Of a stretch of 13,596 bases of DNA, positions 1-6,288 are shown piece by piece (the stretch's first letter is position 1; the number at the start of each line of letters is the position of its first letter). Source of the stretch: CAYMFD01 sp964389475 (GTDB lineage Bacteria > Bacteroidota > Bacteroidia > Chitinophagales > Saprospiraceae); contig CAYMFD010000102.1 in assembly GCA_964389475.1 (NCBI GenBank), positions 1 to 13,596 on the forward strand, given 5' to 3'. The translations under genes and the position numbers were made by a program. The notes beneath the pieces are model-generated. The model did not search any database and was not told the DNA's origin. It saw only the letters and a list, made by a program, of their open reading frames with translations.

Positions 1-769
1 ATCTACTAAGTGTCATGCATTCGTTAGGTTCACCACATATCGTAAGTAGTAGCTGCTCTGTGCCACCGTAGTTGGGATCAAACGAAACAGGTATCTCCAC
101 ACCAAATAAGGAAGCAACAGTGCTTGTTTTATCTGCCTCTATACTTGCATTTTCTTTTAGTGGGTTGTCTTCATTTAACCACTCAAATTTATCTATTGTG
201 CCTCCTGATACATTAAAGCTCACGTCCATACCAAAACTGGTGGCCGTCGGGTCTACGCCGTCGACTATTACCATATAAGTGACACAGCATCCCTCATCAG
301 ATAGGTAAGATGCACTCACATTGACCTCTGGACAGTCAGGAGGTAGCGTGCTGCAGAATGAATTAGGAGCTTTGAGTGTGATCGTCTCAGAGCAAGGACC
401 TAGCGGGTCCGTGACGGTAACTACCTGATCTCCATCTGCGACAAGAAAAGGGCCAAATGTGAATACAGGGCCATCAATAAATTTACCAGATGGATTAACA
501 GGACTGTCACTAGACCACTCTGCACCGAATGGAGCAAAAGGATTATCTGGGCTTAAGATAGTCACATCGACTGTGTACGTGTCATCTGTAAGTACAGTAG
601 GAGTACCATTATCATCACAGATGCCAGGATTGCTAGGTACTACTGAGTAGTTACCGCAATCAATCTGCCCACGCAGGCCCAAACTACTTAACATCAAAAC
701 AAAAAGAATTAAAACAGGGAGGGGGCAAAATATTATTTTGCCACTACTAAAAAATCTAGTTTGGAACAT
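1..769 (-). CDS. Secreted Cys-containing surface protein, N-terminal part (runs off left edge)
   Basis: The minus strand is open from an ATG at 769-767 to the window edge, about 256 codons with no stop. The N-terminus is a strong signal peptide: basic and polar residues (MFQTRFFSSGK), then a long hydrophobic core (about residues 12-31, ending LFVLMLSSLGL), with likely cleavage just before QIDCGNY near residue 35. The mature part is Thr/Ser/Asp/Gly-rich with scattered cysteines (CGN, ICDDNG, PCSETI, FCSTLPPDCPE, GCCVTY, ICGEPNECM). This suggests beta-sandwich (PKD/HYR/Ig-like) extracellular domains of the kind seen in large Bacteroidota surface proteins. No enzymatic motif is visible. The C-terminus, where a T9SS sorting domain would sit, lies outside the window. 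It is divergently transcribed from aspS. That it is a secreted protein seems firm; the domain family is inferred. Confidence 0.8.
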   Translation of the reverse strand, partial: MFQTRFFSSGKIIFCPLPVLILFVLMLSSLGLRGQIDCGNYSVVPSNPGICDDNGTPTVLTDDTYTVDVTILSPDNPFAPFGAEWSSDSPVNPSGKFIDGPVFTFGPFLVADGDQVVTVTDPLGPCSETITLKAPNSFCSTLPPDCPEVNVSASYLSDEGCCVTYMVIVDGVDPTATSFGMDVSFNVSGGTIDKFEWLNEDNPLKENASIEADKTSTVASLFGVEIPVSFDPNYGGTEQLLLTICGEPNECMTLSR

Positions 770-1256
770 AATTAAAAAGCATAAATGAGTCGATAGGTTA
801 TACTATCAATTGTAAAGTAGACAATAGATCACATATTGTGCAAGTATTTTAACACTTTAACCATTGATAATACGGTTATATGTGATTATTGCGACACATC
901 TTGATAAATCTTACTAGGTGTCGAATAGTTCGGAGGTTTGATATCTTTTATCAGCGTCATTGTAAGGATAAGTCGAGATATGGGTGGGCTAGGTGTAAGG
1001 TCTGCGGTGGCACTTCCAGATGTCGTAGTGAGCTCTGCCGAACTATCCCTGCGGGCTCACAAGTTCCTTTCGTTGTCATTTTGAATAGTAATCGCCATTA
1101 CATGCTATGGCTGCATTCTGAGATATCCGATATCTGTGGCTTCACAGGTCGTACAAGCTATAAATCTTATATCCACCCTTTTACCTATATGTAGTATCCT
1201 TTTTTGATCTTTGCACTCGCCCGGTAGGAGCACACGTAAAAGACAAAACTCAATAC
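770..1256. other. 487-bp divergent spacer with inverted repeats, no convincing gene
   Basis: This spacer separates the minus-strand secreted-protein gene from aspS. Its left part is AT-rich and holds two perfect inverted repeats. One is ATCACATAT (828-836) with ATATGTGAT (878-886). The other is TATCAAT (814-820) with ATTGATA (863-869). The two interlock rather than nest. Further right, ATAGTTCGG (925-933) is complementary to CCGAACTAT (1038-1046), and AGATATC-c-GATATCT is a short odd palindrome at 1121-1135. A TTG-initiated frame at 889-1194 gives a Cys/Arg-rich 101-aa product without recognisable features and is probably not a gene. No tRNA cloverleaf or known RNA motif was recognised. Confidence 0.5.
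1206..1213 (+). promoter_or_regulatory. Candidate -7 promoter element for aspS
   Basis: GATCTTTG matches the Bacteroidota sigma-70 -7 consensus TAnnTTTG at all but its first base. It lies about 43 nt upstream of the aspS ATG, giving a short leader. No clear TTG -33 element stands 19-21 nt upstream, so the call is tentative. Confidence 0.35.
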
Positions 1257-3029
1257 ATGTACAGATCACATAATTGCGGACAACTAAGGATGAACCACGT
1301 AGGTCTGGAGGTGACACTCTCTGGCTGGGTACAAAAAGGTAGAGACCTAGGAGGGCTGACCTTCGTGGATCTCAGAGACCGATACGGTATTACGCAACTG
1401 GTCTTTAACATGGACGACAATGCAGACCTATGTACCGCTGCTCGTAAGTTGGGCCGAGAGTTCGTCTTGCGTGTTAATGGTGTCGTGCGAGAGCGGTCTA
1501 GCAAAAACCCTAATCGCCCTACTGGTAATATTGAGATTGAGGTGACTGCCTTTGAGGTCCTCAATGCGGCCAAGACGCCTCCTTTTACCATTGAAGAAGA
1601 TACCGACGGTGGAGACGAATTACGAATGAAGTACCGCTACCTAGATATAAGAAGAGATGCTGTCCGCAACAACTTGATCTTTAGGTCCAAGCTGGCTGTC
1701 GAGGTTCGTAAATATCTTTCCGATCAAGACTTTATAGAGGTAGAGACACCATGCCTCATCAAGAGTACGCCAGAGGGGGCCAGAGACTTTGTGGTGCCGA
1801 GCAGACTCAACCCTGGGGAGTTTTATGCCCTACCGCAATCACCACAAACCTTCAAGCAGATATTGATGGTAGGTGGTATGGACAAGTACTTTCAGATCGT
1901 TAAATGTTTCAGAGACGAAGACCTCCGCGCAGACCGACAGCCAGAGTTTACTCAGATTGACTGCGAGATGTCATTCGTCACGATAGAGGATATACTCAAC
2001 ACTTTCGAGGGGCTGACGCAACACCTATTTAAGCACACCCTGGATGTAGACCTAGCGACCTTTCCCCGTATGTCATACGATGAGGCGCTGCAGCGATACG
2101 GGTCTGATAAGCCAGACTTACGATTTGGCATGGAGTTCTGTGAGTTAAATGACCTTGCGCAGAACCAAGGCTTTGGTGTCTTTGACAATAGCGAACTAGT
2201 GGTAGGTATCGTTGCGCCAGGTATTGCCGATAGCTACAGTAATAAGGACATGAAGAAGCTCACAGAGTGGATGCAGCGTCCGCAGATCGGTGCCAAAGGT
2301 CTAGTCTATGTCAAGCTAATGGCCGATGGTAGCATCAAGTCGACAGTAGGTAAGTTCTTCAGTGATGACCAACTCAAAGCTTGGGCGGAGAAGATGGGTG
2401 CTACGACTGGTGATGTCCTGTTTATCCTCAGTGGCGAGGCAGAAAAGACACGCAAGCAGCTCAATGAGCTCCGCCTAGAAATGGGCCGTCGCCTCGATCT
2501 AATGAAAGAAGGTGACTTTAAGCCTTTGTGGGTTATTGACTTCCCCTTACTAGAGTGGGATGAAGATAGCGAACGATTCCACGCCATGCACCACCCCTTT
2601 ACCTCACCTAAGCAGGCTGACATGGACCGGATGCTCACGGGTGACCATGAGACCATGAAGGCACTACGAGCAGATGCCTATGACTTAGTCATCAATGGTT
2701 CAGAGATCGGCGGCGGTTCTATCCGTATTCACGACAGAGAGTTGCAGTCTCGCAACTTTGACCTATTAGGCTTTACCAAAGAAGAGGCCGAGGAGCAGTT
2801 TGGCTTTCTGATGGGTGCCTTTGAGTACGGAGCACCGCCGCATGGTGGTATTGCCTTTGGCTTTGATCGCCTATGTGCTGTGATGAATGGCCAGAGTAGC
2901 ATTCGAGACTTTATCGCATTCCCTAAGAATAACCAAGGACGCGATATGATGATCGATGCGCCATCGGCAGTAGATAATGGCCAGCTTGATGACCTCAACC
3001 TGTCGCTAAAGGAGATCTCCAAAAACTAG
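1257..3029 (+). CDS. aspS: Aspartyl-tRNA synthetase
   Basis: Class II aminoacyl-tRNA synthetase that attaches aspartate to tRNA-Asp in the cytoplasm. The 590 residues match the usual bacterial-type length, which includes the GAD insertion domain. An N-terminal OB-fold anticodon-binding domain (about 1-105, with LSGWVQKGRDLGGLTFVDLRD) is followed by the catalytic core. Class II motif 2 is at about 217-235 (KCFRDEDLRADRQPEFTQ), after the YALPQSPQ loop (190-197). Motif 3 is GGIAFGFDRL (530-539). The ATG at 1257 gives MYRSHNCGQL, which aligns with the family N-terminus, so this start is preferred. Residue 31 is Leu. In the well-studied Pseudomonas comparison, Leu here goes with discriminating enzymes and His with non-discriminating ones, so strict tRNA-Asp specificity is suggested but not proven. 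It is monocistronic as far as the window shows and convergent with fhs. Confidence 0.97.
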   Translation: MYRSHNCGQLRMNHVGLEVTLSGWVQKGRDLGGLTFVDLRDRYGITQLVFNMDDNADLCTAARKLGREFVLRVNGVVRERSSKNPNRPTGNIEIEVTAFEVLNAAKTPPFTIEEDTDGGDELRMKYRYLDIRRDAVRNNLIFRSKLAVEVRKYLSDQDFIEVETPCLIKSTPEGARDFVVPSRLNPGEFYALPQSPQTFKQILMVGGMDKYFQIVKCFRDEDLRADRQPEFTQIDCEMSFVTIEDILNTFEGLTQHLFKHTLDVDLATFPRMSYDEALQRYGSDKPDLRFGMEFCELNDLAQNQGFGVFDNSELVVGIVAPGIADSYSNKDMKKLTEWMQRPQIGAKGLVYVKLMADGSIKSTVGKFFSDDQLKAWAEKMGATTGDVLFILSGEAEKTRKQLNELRLEMGRRLDLMKEGDFKPLWVIDFPLLEWDEDSERFHAMHHPFTSPKQADMDRMLTGDHETMKALRADAYDLVINGSEIGGGSIRIHDRELQSRNFDLLGFTKEEAEEQFGFLMGAFEYGAPPHGGIAFGFDRLCAVMNGQSSIRDFIAFPKNNQGRDMMIDAPSAVDNGQLDDLNLSLKEISKN

Positions 3030-3035
3030 ACAGTA

Positions 3036-3049
3036 ATGTAGGCCTACAT
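3036..3049. repeat. 14-bp perfect palindrome between convergent aspS and fhs
   Basis: ATGTAGGCCTACAT is a perfect palindrome seven bases after the aspS stop codon. With no loop and no following T-run it is a poor intrinsic terminator. A weaker GGTAGA / TCTACC pair (3055-3060 and 3083-3088) lies beside it. No convincing terminator is visible for either convergent gene in the 130-bp spacer. Confidence 0.35.
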
Positions 3050-3159
3050 CAGATGGTAGACAGTTTTGGTTATGATAAACTCTCTACCCACATAACGAAG
3101 AGCTAGCGTAGCACAGATACATCGACCTTTAGAGATAGCAATGCTTGTGGCTCTCCCCC

Positions 3160-4827
3160 TTACGACAAACCGCTGATCACACCCTGGTCATCGATGGTCA
3201 TATGCTCGCTGGCAGGAGTGGTGGGTAGCCCAGGCATACGCATCATATTGCCACAGATCGGGATGATAAAGCCAGCTCCTACGGCATACTCTATCTCTCG
3301 TACGGTAATCTCAAATCCTGTAGGTCTTCCCAACAATTTGTCGTTGTCGGAGAAAGACTTTTGCGTCTTGGCCATGCAGATCGGCAGGTGGTTGAGGCCT
3401 AGTCGATCGATACGTCGGAGGTGCATGGCAGCCTTGCGAGTGTAGGTTATGGTCTCGGCACCGTATATTTCTTTGGCTATAGCCTCTATCTTGTTCTTAA
3501 TAGGATCGTGGTGGTCATAGAGTGGTGTGAAGTCTGCCGTACCACTACCTATATAGTCGACGACCGACTGAGCTAGTGTAGTCATACCGGCACCACCTTC
3601 GGCCCAGCCTTTAGCTACGATGGCCATGACGCCTAGTGCAGCACACTCAGCCTTGACAAGGTCTACCTCAGCATCGGTATCACTAGGGAAGGCATTGATG
3701 GCTACGATGGGCTGGATGCCGAACTTGGCCATATTGTCTAGGTGGCCCTTGAGATTGGTAAAGCCAGTCGCCACGCGATCAACACTAGGCGTATCATAGT
3801 CCTGTTTAGTGGCTCCACCATGGTGACGTAGGGCACGGATCGTGGCGACTACTACTACAGCCTCTGGCTTAAGTCCTGCAGCGGTACACTTGATGTCAAA
3901 GAACTTCTCTGCTCCTAGATCCGCCCCAAAACCCGCTTCCGTGACGACGTACTTACTCGTGGATAGACCCATCTTGGTGGCTAGTATCGTATTGGTCCCC
4001 TGCGCTATATTGGCGAATGGTCCACCATGTACGATAGCCGGATTGCCCTCTAGGGTTTGCACGAGATTGGGCTTGATGGCGTCCTTGAGTAAGATCGCCA
4101 TGGCCTCCTCGGCCTTGAGGTCCCGAGCATAGATGGGCTGACGATCCATCGTAAAACCTACCAGTATATTGCCTAGTCGCTCCTTGAGGTCGGCATAGCC
4201 TGTCGCCATGCAGAGTATCGCCATGACCTCAGAGGCTGGCGTGATGTTAAATCCGTCTTGGCGGGGCATACTGTTACCCGTACCGCCTAGGCCTATGACG
4301 ATGTCACGTAGGGCACGGTCATTCATATCCATCACCCGCTTCCATACGATGCTGCGAGGGTCTATGCCTAGGCTCCGTGTCTTGCTCTGTAGATTATTGT
4401 CGATGAGGGCGGCTAGCAGGTTATTGGCCTTCTCGACCGCGCTAAAGTCGCCGGTAAAGTGGAGGTTGATATCTTCCATAGGGACGACCTGACTATAGCC
4501 ACCGCCGGCAGCACCGCCTTTAATACCGAATACTGGACCCAGCGAAGGCTCCCGCAAGACCACAGTGGCTTGATGACCTAGGCGATTGAGGCCTTCTGTC
4601 AGTCCTATCGACGTCGTGGTCTTGCCCTCTCCTGCTGGCGTAGGCGTCATGGCTGTTACCAAGATCAGGTGGTTGTTCTGCACCTTATCTTCTGTGATAA
4701 GAGATAGGGGCAGTTTGGCCTTGTACTTACCGTAGTGTTCTAGGTCGTCTACGTCTATACCTAGTCTACTAGCTATGACGTTGATATGCTGGAGTTCAGC
4801 ATTTTGAGCGATTTCTATATCAGACAT
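3160..4827 (-). CDS. fhs: Formate-tetrahydrofolate ligase (10-formyl-THF synthetase)
   Basis: ATP-dependent enzyme joining formate to tetrahydrofolate to give 10-formyl-THF and ADP/Pi, feeding purine and formyl-Met synthesis; cytoplasmic. At 555 aa it has the family's usual length. The P-loop-like nucleotide site TPTPAGEGKTT is at about 61-71. The signature stretch EPSLGPVFGIKGGAAGGGYSQ begins near 93 and is followed by NLHFTGD (121-127). The C-terminal PICGNMMRMPGLP is also typical. The ATG at 4827 gives MSDIEIAQNAELQHI, a normal N-terminus. It is a single gene, convergent with aspS and divergent from prs. No key residues look missing. Confidence 0.97.
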   Translation of the reverse strand: MSDIEIAQNAELQHINVIASRLGIDVDDLEHYGKYKAKLPLSLITEDKVQNNHLILVTAMTPTPAGEGKTTTSIGLTEGLNRLGHQATVVLREPSLGPVFGIKGGAAGGGYSQVVPMEDINLHFTGDFSAVEKANNLLAALIDNNLQSKTRSLGIDPRSIVWKRVMDMNDRALRDIVIGLGGTGNSMPRQDGFNITPASEVMAILCMATGYADLKERLGNILVGFTMDRQPIYARDLKAEEAMAILLKDAIKPNLVQTLEGNPAIVHGGPFANIAQGTNTILATKMGLSTSKYVVTEAGFGADLGAEKFFDIKCTAAGLKPEAVVVVATIRALRHHGGATKQDYDTPSVDRVATGFTNLKGHLDNMAKFGIQPIVAINAFPSDTDAEVDLVKAECAALGVMAIVAKGWAEGGAGMTTLAQSVVDYIGSGTADFTPLYDHHDPIKNKIEAIAKEIYGAETITYTRKAAMHLRRIDRLGLNHLPICMAKTQKSFSDNDKLLGRPTGFEITVREIEYAVGAGFIIPICGNMMRMPGLPTTPASEHMTIDDQGVISGLS

Positions 4828-4887
4828 ATATAGTATTTATGGTAGCGAATATAGGGTATTGGCCCAACGATAATGGAGGTAGCTGGC

Positions 4888-4903
4888 AAGTAGTGTCCTA
4901 CTT
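4888..4903. other. Hairpin in the fhs-prs divergent spacer
   Basis: AAGTAG-tgtc-CTACTT forms a perfect 6-bp stem with a tetraloop in the 165-bp spacer between the divergent fhs and prs starts. It could be an operator-like dyad or an RNA hairpin in the prs or fhs leader. No flanking T-run makes it a terminator. Confidence 0.3.
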
Positions 4904-4937
4904 CCTAACATAGCCTTGAAAACTAGGGTAGCTATCA

Positions 4938-4969
4938 TTGCTACTTAGTCCATTTAATATCAATCTTTG
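4938..4969 (+). promoter_or_regulatory. Candidate promoter of prs
   Basis: TTG at 4938-4940 is followed, after 21 nt, by AATCTTTG at 4962-4969. This fits the Bacteroidota -33 TTG / -7 TAnnTTTG layout with one mismatch. A transcript start around 4975 would leave a leader of roughly 20 nt before the prs ATG at 4993. Confidence 0.45.
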
Positions 4970-4992
4970 CAGGACCAAACCACATCACTACT

Positions 4993-5931
4993 ATGCAAGA
5001 GGTCAAGCTATTTAGCGGTACAGAGTCTAACTACCTAGCAGAGAAGATTGCCGACTACTACGGCTACCCCCTCGGTAAGATCGAGGTACGCCGCTTTAGT
5101 GATGGAGAGATGCAGGTCGTGATCAATGAGTCTGTACGTGGAGCCCAGGTCTTCTTTATACAGAGTACTTTCTCACCAGCAGACAACTTGCTAGAGCTAC
5201 TCCTCATGATAGATAGTGCCAAGCGGGCTTCCGCAGGTTATATTACAGCGGTGATACCCTATTTTGGCTATGCGAGACAGGATAGAAAGGACAAGCCCAG
5301 AGTACCTATATCTAGTAAGATGATTGCCAACCTGCTAGAGGCTGCTGGAGCTAATCGTGTGATGACGATGGACTTTCATGCAGATCAGATCCAGGGCTTT
5401 TTTGATATGCCCGTTGACCACCTCAAGAGCGAGGCAATCTTTATGCCCTATTTGCAAAAACAGGATATGAGCAATGTCACCTTCGCCTCACCTGATGTAG
5501 GTGGTGTAAAGCGTGCTCGTAGTTATGCTAAGTACTTTGAGCGAGACCTAGTTATCTGTGACAAAGAACGACGTAAGGCCAATGAGGTGCACGATATCAC
5601 TGTAATCGGTGATGTAGAGGGTCAAGATATTATCATGGTCGATGACATAGTCGATACGGCGGGTACCCTATGCAAGGCAGCGGATGCCCTCCTAAAGAAA
5701 GGTGCTAAAAGTGTACGGGCCATATGCACACACCCTGTACTATCTGGCAATGCTTATGACAATATAGAGCAGTCGTCACTCACCGAACTGATCACTACAG
5801 ACACCCTACCACTCAAGCAAAAGTCAGAAAAGATTAAGGTCTTGAGTTGTGACAAGCTATTCGCAAGAGCGATTCGCAATACGCATGAGTATAAGTCCAT
5901 TGCAGCGTTATTCGTCGAGAAAGGCCTGTAG
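4993..5931 (+). CDS. prs: Ribose-phosphate pyrophosphokinase (PRPP synthetase)
   Basis: Transfers pyrophosphate from ATP to ribose 5-phosphate, making PRPP for purine, pyrimidine, NAD, His and Trp synthesis; cytoplasmic. The 312 residues are normal for class I bacterial enzymes. Visible landmarks are FSGTESNYLAEKIA and RRFSDGEM near the N-terminus, the catalytic flexible loop YARQDRKDKPR (93-103), MDFHADQIQGFFD (126-138), and the PRPP-binding loop MVDDIVDTAGTL (215-226). The ATG at 4993 gives MQEVKLFSGT, the usual N-terminus. In several Bacteroidota, prs is followed by rplY (L25/Ctc) and pth; here a long hairpin-rich spacer and a secreted-protein gene follow instead. Confidence 0.97.
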   Translation: MQEVKLFSGTESNYLAEKIADYYGYPLGKIEVRRFSDGEMQVVINESVRGAQVFFIQSTFSPADNLLELLLMIDSAKRASAGYITAVIPYFGYARQDRKDKPRVPISSKMIANLLEAAGANRVMTMDFHADQIQGFFDMPVDHLKSEAIFMPYLQKQDMSNVTFASPDVGGVKRARSYAKYFERDLVICDKERRKANEVHDITVIGDVEGQDIIMVDDIVDTAGTLCKAADALLKKGAKSVRAICTHPVLSGNAYDNIEQSSLTELITTDTLPLKQKSEKIKVLSCDKLFARAIRNTHEYKSIAALFVEKGL

Positions 5932-5950
5932 CACTTAGCTCTACGGTAAC

Positions 5951-5993
5951 TCATCGTACATTGCTTGATGACAACGTATTACGATGATCTTTT
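5951..5993 (+). terminator. Possible prs terminator
   Basis: TCATCGTA (5951-5958) pairs perfectly with TACGATGA (5980-5987), and a short inner TTG/CAA pair may extend the structure. T-rich TCTTTTA follows directly. The hairpin begins about 20 nt after the prs stop. The 21-nt loop is long for an intrinsic terminator, hence moderate confidence. Confidence 0.4.
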
Positions 5994-6020
5994 ATCAGTA
6001 AAATCTTTATCTCAATATTA

Positions 6021-6090
6021 CCGTCTACGGTAGAGACGGCGTACGTAGAAGGCTTTCTACATTTGTGCACAGACAGGGTACTGCCGTACC
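6021..6090 (+). other. Run of three short hairpins in the prs downstream spacer
   Basis: Three perfect stems follow one another: CCGTCT/AGACGG (6021-6026 with 6034-6039, 7-nt loop), GTAGAA/TTCTAC (6045-6050 with 6055-6060, tetraloop ggct), and GGTAC/GTACC (6077-6081 with 6086-6090, tetraloop tgcc). They lie between the possible prs terminator and the next gene. TACATTTG at 6058-6065 also matches the -7 promoter consensus but has no -33 partner at the right distance. The role is unknown: a 3' UTR, a small RNA, or the leader of the downstream gene. Confidence 0.4.
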
Positions 6091-6220
6091 TAGTCGTGGC
6101 ATATAGTCATTTTTGTATTTCCCCCCTTTTTCAAATCTGAACACTGGCAGATCCTTTACAGGGTATGTCACCCCCCACTTCGAGTAGTAGGTTGACGCCT
6201 CACACTGGTACTATTTCAAC

Positions 6221-6269
6221 AACCGTACCAAAACGTGTCATCCTCTGATCTTGGTGGGTTTTTTTATTT
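6221..6269 (+). terminator. Terminator-like hairpin just upstream of the surface-protein start
   Basis: AACC-gt-ACCAA (6221-6231) pairs with TTGGT-g-GGTT (6251-6260), nine base pairs in all, and runs into a stretch of seven Ts (6259-6265). The layout is that of an intrinsic terminator, though the loop is about 19 nt. It ends only about 20 nt before the ATG at 6289. It could end readthrough from prs or act as an attenuator of the large gene. It also covers the alternative GTG at 6235, which argues against that start. Confidence 0.45.
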
Positions 6270-6288
6270 GATAACTAAAACCGAAATC

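Noticed and set aside
925..1046. 9-bp complementary arms (ATAGTTCGG / CCGAACTAT) that could close a structured RNA
   Set aside because: One 9-bp match within about 490 bp is near chance expectation, and the interior shows only weak pairings; no known RNA family recognised.
889..1194. 101-aa TTG-initiated plus-strand frame rich in Cys and Arg
   Set aside because: No recognisable motif, no promoter or spacing support, unusual composition, and it lies in a spacer with inverted repeats; more likely chance.
1250..3022. Minus-strand frames opposite aspS
   Set aside because: Shadows of the aspS coding sequence; low-complexity Ser/Arg-rich products.
3194..4492. Plus-strand frames opposite fhs (3194-3445, 3842-4132, 4208-4492)
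   Set aside because: They are antisense shadows of a well-conserved gene, with no motifs of their own.
6235..6288. GTG at 6235 as the start of the large surface protein
   Set aside because: It would place 18 residues before an otherwise standard signal peptide and lies inside a terminator-like hairpin; the ATG at 6289 fits better.
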